From an uncultured Ruminococcus sp. (GTDB lineage Bacteria; Bacillota; Clostridia; Oscillospirales; Ruminococcaceae): a stretch of 14,941 nucleotides of DNA. The position numbers and the translations under genes were made by a program. The stretch covers positions 1 to 14,941 of the forward strand of contig URTF01000052.1 of NCBI GenBank assembly GCA_900550695.1. Reading direction: 5' to 3'. Each line of letters begins with the position of its first letter. Position 1 is the first letter of the stretch. The notes below the pieces were generated by a model. The model made no database searches and was not told the origin of the DNA. It saw only the letters and a list, made by a program, of their open reading frames with translations. Of the stretch, positions 1 to 8,303 are shown in pieces.

Positions 1-55
1 AGATTGTCGGCTTGATTTTTTCTAAATTTTAAATAGTGTTTAGTATAAAATAAGT

Positions 56-83
56 CCGAATTCCGCATTCCGAATTCCGAATT
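56..83. repeat. Four tandem copies of a 7-base unit
   Basis: The heptamer CCGAATT occurs four times head to tail (56-62, 63-69, 70-76, 77-83); the second copy has one change, CCGCATT. The array starts five bases past the pgsA stop codon, so it lies in the 3' untranslated region of the rimO-pgsA transcript. Overlaps of the units create GAATTC palindromes, and two of these could pair as a weak 6-bp A/U-rich hairpin with an 8-base loop. No run of T follows on the minus strand, so I do not call it a terminator. In the remaining 55 bases to the window edge I see only A/T-rich sequence, with no gene, clear promoter or terminator. Confidence 0.8.
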
Positions 84-88
84 TAACA

Positions 89-655
89 TCACTTGCTTGA
101 ATCAATGTATTTCCAGTAACCTTTGAGATAAATTCCGCCCGAAATGACCGTGAGAGCAGTCGCTATCCAGATAAGAGTCTGGTTTATGACATTGATAACA
201 GCCTCTGCATTTGAGCCTGTTCCGATATTAAGACAAAGAGTGAAGAGTATAACGACCTCCGCAACGAGCGTGAACGCCGTCTTGAGCTTGCCCCATATTC
301 CTGCTGCAACAACTACGCCCTCGTTCGCAGTGACAAGCCTTAATCCCGAAACCATGAACTCTCTTGTCATAATGATTATTACGGGTACTGCACCGACGAT
401 GCCAAGCTTGCAGAAACATATCAGCGCCGAAAGCACGAGGACTTTATCCGCAAGAGGATCAAGAAATTTTCCGAACGTTGTTACGAGGTTCTGGCTTCTT
501 GCAATATGTCCGTCAAGAGCGTCAGTGACCGATGCCGCAATGAAAATAACAAGCGCTGCTATCTTTGAGAACGGCATAAAATCCGTCAGCAGGAAGAATA
601 CGAAGAACGGTACAAGTATAACTCTTAAAAGAGTGAGCTTATTCGGCAAATTCAT
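89..655 (-). CDS. pgsA: CDP-diacylglycerol--glycerol-3-phosphate 3-phosphatidyltransferase
   Basis: PgsA is the integral membrane enzyme that joins CDP-diacylglycerol and sn-glycerol 3-phosphate to give phosphatidylglycerol phosphate, the committed step to phosphatidylglycerol and cardiolipin. The 188-residue protein is of normal length and strongly hydrophobic, with several membrane segments. It has the full CDP-alcohol phosphotransferase signature DG-x2-AR-x8-G-x3-D-x3-D: D45, D48, G49, A52, R53, G62, D66, D70. The start chosen is ATG at 655, giving MNLPNKLTLLR, typical of the family; GGAG at 665-668 sits nine bases upstream. An in-frame TTG at 670 overlaps that ribosome site and is unlikely. 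The start lies inside the end of rimO (17-base overlap in another frame), so translation is probably coupled and the gene is transcribed from the rimO promoter. The family is certain; other CDP-alcohol transferases are less likely given length and N-terminus. Confidence 0.95.
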   Translation of the reverse strand: MNLPNKLTLLRVILVPFFVFFLLTDFMPFSKIAALVIFIAASVTDALDGHIARSQNLVTTFGKFLDPLADKVLVLSALICFCKLGIVGAVPVIIIMTREFMVSGLRLVTANEGVVVAAGIWGKLKTAFTLVAEVVILFTLCLNIGTGSNAEAVINVINQTLIWIATALTVISGGIYLKGYWKYIDSSK

Positions 656-1982
656 TTTCGATCTCTCCAATCAGGTCATAGTCAAGCGTTTCTGTGATAT
701 TAACTTTTACAAAGCTGCCGGAGGTGAGCTTTCTTTCGGGCGAGCGGAAGAAAATTTTTCCGTCAATATCGGGAGCGTCCGCTGCGCTTCTTCCGAAGTA
801 ACATTCGCCGTAGCGGTCGAAGCCCTCGGTGACAACCTCGATAGTCTTGCCTATCATTTTTTCATTGTTCTGCGCCATAATTATCTGCTGCTGTTCCATT
901 ATAACATCAGCACGGCGCTGCTTGGTTTCCTCATCGATCTGGTCGGGCATTTCGGCAGCCTTTGTGCCTTCCTCCTGCGAATATGCGAAACAGCCAAGAC
1001 GGTCGAAACGCATATCCTTGACGAAATCGGCAAGCTGATTGAACTGCTCCTCCGTTTCGGACGGGAATCCCGTGATGAGCGTTGTACGGATAGTAACGTT
1101 CGGGATTTTCTCACGAATTTTCGCCATAAGCGCACGGAGATATTCTTCATTGCCCTCACGGTTCATCTTTTTGAGAATATCCTCGCAGCAGTGCTGAATG
1201 GGAACATCGATATATTTAACTATCTTATCCTCTTTTGCGATAACATCAAGAAGCCTGTCGGTAATTCTTTCTGGGTAGCAGTAAAGAATTCTTATCCATT
1301 TTAATTTATCGATCCTACAAAGCTCGGTGAGAAGTTCGGGAAGCTTGCTTTCGCCGTAAAGATCCTCGCCGTAACGTGTGGAATCCTGAGCGATGATGTT
1401 AAGCTCTTTTACACCGTGTTCGGCAAGACCTTTGGCTTCTTCGATAAGCTTTTCCATAGGAACGCTGCGGAACTTTCCTCTTATAGCAGGAATAGCGCAG
1501 TATGTACAGCAGTTCGAGCAGCCCTCTGCGACTTTGAGGTAGGAATAGAAAGGCAGAGTAGTCTGAATACGTCCGCCCTCCATAGGAAGACAGAGCTTGT
1601 TTGCGAATTCGAGCGGTCTTTGGTTTGCGAGAACCTTGTCGATAACATTCAGTATATCATCATTGCAGCCAAGACCGATAACAGCATCAGCCTCGGGGAG
1701 AAGCTCGGCGACCTCTTCCTTATATCTTTCGGCAAGACAGCCCGAAACGATTATCTTCTTTATTCTGCCCTCTTCTTTGAGCTTGCCGAATTCGAGGATA
1801 GTTTCGATAGCCTCCTGCTTTGCACTTTCGATAAATCCGCAGGTGTTTACGATAACGATATCGGACAGCGCAGCATCAGCAACGAGCTGATAACCTGCTT
1901 CTTTTATTTTATATAACATTCTCTCCGCATCGACCTGATTTTTGTTGCAGCCGAGAGAAACCATTCCGACTTTGACTGGCAT
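639..1982 (-). CDS. rimO: Ribosomal protein uS12 methylthiotransferase RimO
   Basis: RimO is a radical-SAM enzyme that methylthiolates a conserved aspartate of ribosomal protein uS12. The 447-residue product has the N-terminal methylthiotransferase domain with three cluster cysteines (C12 in SLGCNKNQVD, C48 in NTCGFI, C82 in SGCLAERY). The radical-SAM CxxxCxxC motif follows (C155, C159, C162 in EGCSNCCTYC), and a C-terminal TRAM domain (roughly from residue 380) ends the protein. The SLGCNKN opening and the short TRAM domain favour RimO over the tRNA enzymes MiaB and MtaB. The start is ATG at 1982, with AGGAG ten bases upstream; the longer open frame to 2036 would begin at or before the predicted transcription start and is rejected. 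The gene has its own consensus promoter (2041-2069) with a leader of about 50 bases and overlaps pgsA by 17 bases. Confidence 0.96.
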   Translation of the reverse strand: MPVKVGMVSLGCNKNQVDAERMLYKIKEAGYQLVADAALSDIVIVNTCGFIESAKQEAIETILEFGKLKEEGRIKKIIVSGCLAERYKEEVAELLPEADAVIGLGCNDDILNVIDKVLANQRPLEFANKLCLPMEGGRIQTTLPFYSYLKVAEGCSNCCTYCAIPAIRGKFRSVPMEKLIEEAKGLAEHGVKELNIIAQDSTRYGEDLYGESKLPELLTELCRIDKLKWIRILYCYPERITDRLLDVIAKEDKIVKYIDVPIQHCCEDILKKMNREGNEEYLRALMAKIREKIPNVTIRTTLITGFPSETEEQFNQLADFVKDMRFDRLGCFAYSQEEGTKAAEMPDQIDEETKQRRADVIMEQQQIIMAQNNEKMIGKTIEVVTEGFDRYGECYFGRSAADAPDIDGKIFFRSPERKLTSGSFVKVNITETLDYDLIGEIENEFAE

Positions 1983-2040
1983 TTCTGTTTTGCTCCTTTT
2001 AAATAATGTTGTATTTCTCATCAATACATTATACAATCAA

Positions 2041-2069
2041 ATTATATCACATTGAGATGAAGTTGTAAA
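2041..2069 (-). promoter_or_regulatory. SigA-type promoter for rimO-pgsA
   Basis: Read on the minus strand, TTTACA (2064-2069) and TATAAT (2041-2046) are separated by exactly 17 bases. The -10 box is preceded by TG one base upstream (an extended -10). Transcription should begin near 2034, about 50 bases before the rimO ATG. The -35 box lies only 17 bases past the recG stop codon, and I see no terminator between them, so read-through from recG may add to expression. Confidence 0.88.
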
Positions 2070-2086
2070 GTATTATTTCCCGAATA

Positions 2087-4123
2087 TCAAAGCGCATCAG
2101 CCACACCCGATGAAAACATTTTGTCGATATCAGCTTTAAGTTCAGGGAAATTCGTAAGGTCGGGACTTTGTTCAAGTATATCCTTTGCAGCATTCTGAGC
2201 CGTGCTTATGATCTGTCTGTCCATTGACGGGTCGGCAAGCCGCATCTCGGGCAGACCGTGCTGACGTTCGCCGAAGAAATCACCTGCACCACGCATTTTA
2301 AGGTCATATTCCGATATCCTGAACCCGTCCGAGGTCTCCGTCATAATTTTCAGACGCTCCCTCGTTTCGGGCGAAACGTTTCCTGCAATGAGAATACAGT
2401 AGCTCTGATGCGAACCTCGTCCGACACGTCCCCTAAGCTGATGAAGCTGCGAAAGCCCGAACCGCTCGGCGTTTTCTATCATTATAACAGTTGCATTCGG
2501 AACGTCAACGCCGACCTCGACTACCGTTGTCGCAACAAGCAGCTGAGTTTCGCCGCTTTTGAAGTGTACCATAGCTTCATTCTTCTCCTGAGGGGACATT
2601 TTTCCGTGAAGAATACCAATAGTATAATTCTTGAATTCGTTTTTCGCCGCATTTTCGGCATAGCTTTTCGCCGAAGCAAGACCGTTTTCGTCCTCTTCTA
2701 TCATCGGACAGACGATGTAAGCCTGCCTGCCCTCGTCAAGCTGCTTTCGCACAAAGCCGCAGGCACGTTCACGAAGCTTGTCGGTGACGGCGAAAGTTTC
2801 TATCTTCTGCCTGCCCTTTGGAAGCTCGTCAAGCACCGAAATATCAAGGTCGCCGTAAATTATCATTGCAAGCGTTCTCGGTATCGGCGTTGCGGACATT
2901 ACGAGCCTGTGCGGATTCATACCCTTTTGCGCAAGCTTTGCACGCTGATTTACGCCGAAGCGATGCTGTTCGTCCATAATGACAAGTCCGAGCCGCTTAA
3001 ACTCGGTCGTGTCGGAAATAAGTGCGTGAGTTCCCGTTACAACGTGGAATTCGCCGCTTTTTATCTTTTCATCAATTACAGTGCGTTCTTTTTTCGGGAC
3101 AGAACCCGTAAGGCAGCAGACCTTTACGCCGAACGGTTCAAGAAGCTCCGAAAGCGTCCGAAAATGCTGCTGTGCAAGGATCTCCGTAGGTGCCATAAGT
3201 GCAGTTTGACAGCCGTTTTTGAAGCAGAACAGCGCAGCCGCAGCCGCAACAGCAGTCTTGCCCGAACCAACATCACCCTGAACAAGTCGGTTCATCGGGT
3301 ATTTACGGCACATATCGTCCGTTATCTCGTTCACTGCACGAACCTGCGCACCTGTAAGCTCAAACGGCAGACGTCTGCGGAATTCACCGAGCGAATCGGC
3401 AAGCTTGTTCATCTGTATGCCTGCAAGCTCACGGCTTCGGTTCTTCATCATGCTCATTCCGAGCTGTAGCTTAAGCATTTCATCGAAAGCGAGCCGCTTT
3501 TTCGACATTTCCGCAATATGCGCATCGGACGGAAAATGGATATTCCTCAGCGAATATTCGAGCGAAGCAAGGTGATATTTCTGTCGGATAAAGTTCGGGA
3601 TATGGTCAATGTAGCCCTCATCGCCGATGCTGTCGAGTGCCTGAGAAATGTTCGCACTGATGATGTTTGAGGTTATACCCTCAGTGAGTCTGTAAACGGG
3701 TTTGAGGAGATTTTTCGTATCTGCGCGGACGAAAAGCGGTGTGTTCATCTCACGGCGGACCATATTTCCGTTGACCTTGCCCGAGAAAAGATACTCCTCA
3801 TCGGTTTCGAGCGCATCATAAGCAAAGCGGTTGTTGTAAAAGGTAATCGTGATGTTTGCGCTGTCATCGGCGGCAATTATCTTGTAAAGCACAAGTCCGC
3901 TCCGTATCCTCGCCGCAGGCATTTTCTTTATTATGCGAGCCTTTATGACGTTATGCTCAAAAAGCACGGTTTCTGCGATCTCGGTCGGTGCGGAATAGTC
4001 GATATAGCTTCGGGGGTAATGGCAGATAAGGTCGCCGACCGTGAATATGCCAAGCTTTGCATACAGCTCCGCGCGCTTTTTTCCAACGCCGTGAAGCTCC
4101 TCTATCGGTGAGTTTTTGTCCAT
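2087..4123 (-). CDS. recG: ATP-dependent DNA helicase RecG
   Basis: RecG is a superfamily 2 double-strand DNA translocase that reverses stalled replication forks and moves branched recombination intermediates. The 678-residue protein is the usual length. An N-terminal helix-hairpin-like stretch (HGVGKKRAELYAKLGI, about 11-26) leads into the OB-fold wedge domain (about 50-150). Helicase motif I is GDVGSGKT at 283-290, motif II is DEQH at 384-387, motif III is SATPIPRT near 410-417, and the C-terminal half carries ERFGLSQLHQLRGRVGRG, motifs V-VI. The ATG at 4123 is preceded by a G-rich ribosome site (AAGGGGG). It stands alone between the ftsH terminator and the rimO promoter. RecG is known next to rimO and pgsA-type housekeeping genes in various Firmicutes, but no pathway link is needed. 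No frame damage is visible. Confidence 0.97.
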   Translation of the reverse strand: MDKNSPIEELHGVGKKRAELYAKLGIFTVGDLICHYPRSYIDYSAPTEIAETVLFEHNVIKARIIKKMPAARIRSGLVLYKIIAADDSANITITFYNNRFAYDALETDEEYLFSGKVNGNMVRREMNTPLFVRADTKNLLKPVYRLTEGITSNIISANISQALDSIGDEGYIDHIPNFIRQKYHLASLEYSLRNIHFPSDAHIAEMSKKRLAFDEMLKLQLGMSMMKNRSRELAGIQMNKLADSLGEFRRRLPFELTGAQVRAVNEITDDMCRKYPMNRLVQGDVGSGKTAVAAAAALFCFKNGCQTALMAPTEILAQQHFRTLSELLEPFGVKVCCLTGSVPKKERTVIDEKIKSGEFHVVTGTHALISDTTEFKRLGLVIMDEQHRFGVNQRAKLAQKGMNPHRLVMSATPIPRTLAMIIYGDLDISVLDELPKGRQKIETFAVTDKLRERACGFVRKQLDEGRQAYIVCPMIEEDENGLASAKSYAENAAKNEFKNYTIGILHGKMSPQEKNEAMVHFKSGETQLLVATTVVEVGVDVPNATVIMIENAERFGLSQLHQLRGRVGRGSHQSYCILIAGNVSPETRERLKIMTETSDGFRISEYDLKMRGAGDFFGERQHGLPEMRLADPSMDRQIISTAQNAAKDILEQSPDLTNFPELKADIDKMFSSGVADAL

Positions 4124-4157
4124 TACTTTTCCCCCTTTTCTATAAAATTACCCTTAT

Positions 4158-4163
4158 ATTATA
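4158..4163 (-). promoter_or_regulatory. Possible -10 element for recG
   Basis: The minus strand carries an exact TATAAT 35 bases upstream of the recG start, after the ftsH terminator, where a promoter is expected. I found no good -35 box 16-18 bases upstream; ATGACA is the closest match but lies 21 bases away. The site sits in A/T-rich sequence, so it could be chance. Confidence 0.4.
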
Positions 4164-4200
4164 ATCCGAAGCATCGCCGAATTTTGTCATTTCAAACTGT

Positions 4201-4228
4201 AAAAACAAACCGCACGTTAAAGTGCGGT
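4201..4228 (-). terminator. Intrinsic terminator after ftsH
   Basis: On the minus strand a 7-bp stem, ACCGCAC (4222-4228) with GTGCGGT (4209-4215), encloses a six-base loop. It is followed at once by TTTGTTTTT (4201-4209 region). It begins 18 bases past the ftsH stop codon, the expected layout for a Rho-independent terminator closing the long upstream operon. Confidence 0.92.
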
Positions 4229-4246
4229 CTGTGATAAATTTAGGAT

Positions 4247-6322
4247 TTATTCCTTGTTTTCGTCCGAGCTGTCAGACTTTTCTTCTGTTGAAGCGTTTTC
4301 GTCAGCCTTTGCATCGGAAGTATCTTCTGCGGAAGCAGCATCTGCTGTTGAATCTGCATTATCGGCAGGAGCATCGGATTTTTCTTCGGAAACCTCAGCC
4401 TTATCCTCGGGAGTGATAACGGACTTCATATATTCCTCGTAATCCTTCTCGATAGTTTCGGCTGTGATCTCGCCTTTCATAAGCTTTTCAAAGTCTGCGC
4501 CGTCGATCTTCTCGTGTGCGATAAGATACTTGGCAAGAAGATGAAGCTGGTCGATATGCTCTTTGAGCATTGCAACGCAGGCTTCATAGTTCTCGGTAAC
4601 GATACGATGGATCTCATCATCGATCTCGCCCTGAACACGCTCGGAAATTCCGTTTGAACGGCCATATCCCATTCCGACGAAGGGTTCATCGTTCTGATCT
4701 GCGTAAACAACAAGACCAAGCTTGGAAAGACCGTACTTTGTGACCATATCCTTTGCGATCTTGGTCGAACGCTGGAGGTCGCTCACTGCGCCAGCCGAAC
4801 CCTTGCCGATGATAAGCTCCTCGGCAACACGTCCGCCCATGCAGACCTTGATCTCGTCCTCGATGCGCTCTGCATTAACGTCAATGAGGGACGGTTCTTT
4901 TGACGGGAGATGGATAGTCATACCGCCTGCGCCGCCGTGAGGAATGATAGTTACCTGATGAACGCTGTCCTGTGACGGGAGATAATATGTTACTATAGCG
5001 TGACCTGCTTCGTGGTAAGCGACTGTGCGGCGCTCTTCCTGAGTAACGACACGGCTCTTCTTCTCGGGACCTGCGATGACCTTGATAACGGCTTCTTCGA
5101 TATCAGCCTTTGTGATAGCTTTCTTTTCCTTGCGAGCTGCGATAAGAGCAGCCTCGTTCGTGAGGTTTTCAAGGTCAGCGCCCGTAAAGCCTGCTGTTGA
5201 TTTTGCGATAGTGGAAAGGCTTACATCGGGAGCGAGCGGCTTTTTTTTCGTGTGGACTTTGAGAATTTCCTCTCTGCCCTTGATGTCGGGGTAGCTTACC
5301 GTTATCTGACGGTCGAATCTGCCCGGACGGAGAAGTGCAGGGTCAAGGATATCACGGCGGTTCGTAGCGGCGATGACGATAACGCCCTCGTTGCCCTCAA
5401 AGCCGTCCATTTCAACAAGGAGCTGGTTGAGCGTCTGCTCACGTTCATCGTGACCGCCGCCAAGACCTGCACCTCTGTGACGTCCTACGGCATCGATCTC
5501 ATCGATGAAAACAATGGCAGGAGCGTTTTTCTTCGCTGTTTCAAAAAGATCTCTTACTCTCGAAGCACCTACGCCGACATAAAGCTCAACGAAGTCCGAA
5601 CCCGAAATTGAGAAGAACGGAACTCCCGCTTCGCCTGCAACGGCCTTTGCGAGAAGAGTTTTACCTGTACCCGGAGGGCCCATAAGAAGAACGCCCTTAG
5701 GTATTCTTGCGCCCATTTCGCTGTATTTCTTAGGATTTTTGAGGAAGTCAACGATCTCCGCAAGCTCTTCCTTTTCCTCGTCTGCGCCCGCAACATCGTC
5801 AAATGTGTGCTTCGTGTTCGAGGTCGTTTTGACATTGGCCTTGCTGAAGCTGTTGATCTTTCCGCCGCCGCCTGCCTGTCTCATCATAAAGAAGAACAGT
5901 GCGACCATAAGAATGATTATGATAACTGACGGGAGAAGATTATAAAGCCATGAATTATCCTGGATCTTATAATACTCCATTTTGAGCGGAGCGTCGGGGT
6001 GGACAGCATTGTATTCCTTGCGGTAATTTTCCGAACCCGTCTGGATCTCATTCAGGAAAACAGTAACATTCGGAACGATGTAATTGATGAGCTTTTCCGT
6101 TCCGTCATCGAGTGTAACGGTCATACTGAGCTCGCCCGTGCCGAGGTCAAAGTTGTATTCGCTTACCTGATAATTGTCAAAGTAGCTCATAATATCGGAA
6201 TAGCTGTATTCCGAAACGGTTTTGGTAGCCTGCTTCATAAGTGCAACGATAAGTATCATTGCCGCAAGAAGCACCCCGACATAGATAAGCAGTCCCCTGT
6301 TTGAGGATTTTTTTGGTGCCAT
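4247..6322 (-). CDS. ftsH: ATP-dependent zinc metalloprotease FtsH
   Basis: FtsH is the membrane-bound AAA+ protease that extracts and degrades damaged membrane proteins and some cytosolic regulators as a hexamer. The 691-residue protein has two membrane segments (about 11-29 and 130-147) around an extracytoplasmic domain of about 100 residues. The AAA module follows with Walker A GPPGTGKT (215-222), Walker B ending DEID (274-277) and the second region of homology RPGRFDR (332-338). The zinc protease motif HEAGH is at 437-441. The last 55 or so residues are rich in Asp, Glu, Ser and Ala and look disordered. The ATG at 6322 has AAAGGA about 11 bases upstream. It follows hpt by 89 bases with no terminator or convincing promoter between, matching the tilS-hpt-ftsH order of B. 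subtilis, and ends at a clear terminator. Confidence 0.98.
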   Translation of the reverse strand: MAPKKSSNRGLLIYVGVLLAAMILIVALMKQATKTVSEYSYSDIMSYFDNYQVSEYNFDLGTGELSMTVTLDDGTEKLINYIVPNVTVFLNEIQTGSENYRKEYNAVHPDAPLKMEYYKIQDNSWLYNLLPSVIIIILMVALFFFMMRQAGGGGKINSFSKANVKTTSNTKHTFDDVAGADEEKEELAEIVDFLKNPKKYSEMGARIPKGVLLMGPPGTGKTLLAKAVAGEAGVPFFSISGSDFVELYVGVGASRVRDLFETAKKNAPAIVFIDEIDAVGRHRGAGLGGGHDEREQTLNQLLVEMDGFEGNEGVIVIAATNRRDILDPALLRPGRFDRQITVSYPDIKGREEILKVHTKKKPLAPDVSLSTIAKSTAGFTGADLENLTNEAALIAARKEKKAITKADIEEAVIKVIAGPEKKSRVVTQEERRTVAYHEAGHAIVTYYLPSQDSVHQVTIIPHGGAGGMTIHLPSKEPSLIDVNAERIEDEIKVCMGGRVAEELIIGKGSAGAVSDLQRSTKIAKDMVTKYGLSKLGLVVYADQNDEPFVGMGYGRSNGISERVQGEIDDEIHRIVTENYEACVAMLKEHIDQLHLLAKYLIAHEKIDGADFEKLMKGEITAETIEKDYEEYMKSVITPEDKAEVSEEKSDAPADNADSTADAASAEDTSDAKADENASTEEKSDSSDENKE

Positions 6323-6411
6323 TGGTCATTCATTCCTTTCCGAGCCTTGTGATGCTCAATACCTTAATTCCTGCGTCGAGTAAAAATGTCAGAATAGAGG
6401 TGACCTATTTT

Positions 6412-6966
6412 TTAATTTGGGTCGTATTCTGCGATGTAAGGCAGATTGCGGTAGTATTCGCCGCAGTCGAGTCCGTAGCCGACTGCGAAGAAATCCGGTA
6501 TAGTGAAAAGCGTGTAGTCGGGCTTGAAATCCACGGCTCTGCGCTCGGGTTTGTCAAGGAGAGTGAGGACTTTGAGCGAAAGAGGGTTTCTCTCACGGAG
6601 CATCTCAACTATTCTGGAAAGCGTTCTTCCCGAGTCAACGATGTCCTCAACGATGACAACGTGATATTCGGAGATATCCTGCTTTAAGTCAAGTGTTATC
6701 TTTACATTACCCGAGGAAGAAAGACCCGATCCGTAGCTTTCCGCCGCCATAAAGCCTATCTCGCACGGAATGGAAACTGCTCTTGAAAGATCGGCGAGGA
6801 AAATATAAGCGCCCTTTAAAATGCTGACGAGCAGAAGCGGCTTTCCCTCATATTCACGGTCAATAAGCTTTCCTGCTTCCGCTGTCTTTTCGGCGATCTC
6901 CTCCGCCGTTATGACTACTTTTTTTATTCTGTCGAGTTTTTCGCATTTAAGTCCGACTGCATTCAT
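6412..6966 (-). CDS. hpt: Hypoxanthine phosphoribosyltransferase
   Basis: This purine salvage enzyme makes IMP (and usually GMP) from hypoxanthine or guanine and PRPP in the cytoplasm. The 184-residue length fits bacterial HPRT. The PRPP-binding motif is VEDIVDSGRTL at about 106-116, with the catalytic aspartate D111. SILKGAYIF (48-56) forms the pyrophosphate loop and ESYGSG (76-81) the mobile lid. A C-terminal GLDCGEYYRNLPYI segment matches the base-binding end of the family. The ATG at 6966 shares one base with the tilS stop (TAATG), and AAAGGA lies inside the tilS end, so translation is likely coupled. In B. subtilis HPRT and TilS are adjacent and both act on the ftsH promoter region; whether that applies here cannot be read from the sequence. 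Confidence 0.96.
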   Translation of the reverse strand: MNAVGLKCEKLDRIKKVVITAEEIAEKTAEAGKLIDREYEGKPLLLVSILKGAYIFLADLSRAVSIPCEIGFMAAESYGSGLSSSGNVKITLDLKQDISEYHVVIVEDIVDSGRTLSRIVEMLRERNPLSLKVLTLLDKPERRAVDFKPDYTLFTIPDFFAVGYGLDCGEYYRNLPYIAEYDPN

Positions 6967-8303
6967 TATGATTTTTCCTTTACATTTATATTCATATAGC
7001 TTTTTGTAGAAGCATCGGGCTTTACCCTTTCGGCAATTCCGAAGCCCTCCGCCCAGATAATACCTTTATCATCGGCAAGTATGGCTATTTTATCCCTTTT
7101 GCCGACGGGAACATTTTCATTCATAAGCTTTTTAAGGCTGCTTGTGAAGCTCCGTCCTGCACGGATAAAGCCGTCGCCGTCACGGCGGTTGCGCAAAAAC
7201 AGCTCACCTTGTATTTTATCACAATCAAGCGCAAATTTTGTTAATAAATCATTAACGTGCGCCCCGTCTGCATTATTTTCCCCGTTGTTTACGCTAATTA
7301 TCACCGTTTTATCACATAAAAACGGATTTTCGCCGATAATGGCTTTTGTTTCGGGGAAAACAAGGCGTTCCCGAGGAATAATTTCGGTTTGTATCCTGCC
7401 GTTTTTCGCAACGGCGTAAAGCTCGCCCGAAAGAACGGTTTTTCCGTTCCCTTTCAGCGCACATTCTTCGGCAGAAAGTATCTTTTCGCCCGAGGGTTCG
7501 ATGCCTGCTTCACGAAGCTTCGATCTTATCACCCTGCGGCGTACCGAAGCGTCAACATTCCGCAGATCATCGTCATAATGCTCTTTTGCAAGCTCGGAAA
7601 GAAAGCGTTCGTCCTCGGAAAGGCTCTCCGTGAGCCGCTTTATGCTCTCCAAAAAGCCGCTGTTGAGCTCTTCAAGCACGGGGATAACGTTGTGACGAAT
7701 TTTATTTCTCGAATAATCATCGGAAAGATTGGTGCTGTCGGTCACAAAGTCCTGACCCTTTTCCGAAAGGTACGATAAAATTTCCTCACGCTTACAGTAT
7801 ATAAGCGGACGTATCATTTTATCACGAACGGGCGGAATTCCGCAAAGTCCTTTCAGACCCGTTCCTCGGGAAAGGTTGAAAATGACCGTTTCTGCGCTGT
7901 CCGAAAGCGTGTGAGCCGTGGCGATCCTTGCGTTTTCTCCGCAGACCTCATCGAAAAAATTGTAGCGAAGCTTTCGTGCGCCCGATTCGAGCGACATTTT
8001 ATGTTCCTTGGAAAAAGCGGCGGCGTCCGCACGGAAAACCGTCAGCGGTATGTCCTCCCTTTCGCATAGGTCACGGCAGAACTGCTCGTCACGGTCGCTT
8101 TCCGCACCCCGCAAAAGGTGGTTGACGTGAACAGCCTTGATCTTGAAGCCGTATTCGGACGAAAGCTCTTTCAGCGCAAGCGTAAGGCAAACGCTGTCCG
8201 CTCCGCCCGATAAGGCGCAGACTATCGTATCGGCTTTGCCGAACATATCGAAACGCCCGGCGGCAAGCCGTATGTTTTCCAAAACGATATTAGCATTGCT
8301 CAT
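6966..8303 (-). CDS. tilS: tRNA(Ile)-lysidine synthetase
   Basis: TilS attaches lysine to cytidine 34 of the CAU-anticodon isoleucine tRNA, using ATP, so that the tRNA reads AUA as isoleucine and is charged with isoleucine; it is essential in most bacteria. The 445-residue protein has the N-type ATP pyrophosphatase P-loop SGGADS (32-37). NHLLRG (61-66) and AHTLSDSAETV (130-140) follow, as is typical of the family. A middle helical domain comes next, then the C-terminal PheRS-like domain, with LRNRRDGDGF and KKLMNENVP as landmarks. Its ATG lies in the dnaB end as ATGA, a four-base overlap. The C-terminal half is less conserved, as usual. Full-length bacterial TilS proteins are about 430-480 residues, so it appears complete. 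Confidence 0.96.
   Translation of the reverse strand: MSNANIVLENIRLAAGRFDMFGKADTIVCALSGGADSVCLTLALKELSSEYGFKIKAVHVNHLLRGAESDRDEQFCRDLCEREDIPLTVFRADAAAFSKEHKMSLESGARKLRYNFFDEVCGENARIATAHTLSDSAETVIFNLSRGTGLKGLCGIPPVRDKMIRPLIYCKREEILSYLSEKGQDFVTDSTNLSDDYSRNKIRHNVIPVLEELNSGFLESIKRLTESLSEDERFLSELAKEHYDDDLRNVDASVRRRVIRSKLREAGIEPSGEKILSAEECALKGNGKTVLSGELYAVAKNGRIQTEIIPRERLVFPETKAIIGENPFLCDKTVIISVNNGENNADGAHVNDLLTKFALDCDKIQGELFLRNRRDGDGFIRAGRSFTSSLKKLMNENVPVGKRDKIAILADDKGIIWAEGFGIAERVKPDASTKSYMNINVKEKS

Noticed and set aside
144..1304. Long plus-strand open frame opposite pgsA and rimO
   Set aside because: It lies fully antisense to two genes with complete family motifs, shows no recognisable domain, and crosses their boundary. 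It is a by-product of codon use.
2258..3469. 403-codon plus-strand open frame inside recG
   Set aside because: It is antisense to the RecG helicase core, is rich in His, Arg, Cys and Leu as shadow frames are, and has no family motif.
6323..6411. Possible promoter or terminator between hpt and ftsH
   Set aside because: CTGACA is present but no matching -10 box stands 16-18 bases downstream, and the only inverted repeat is four base pairs, so I see no signal that splits the operon.
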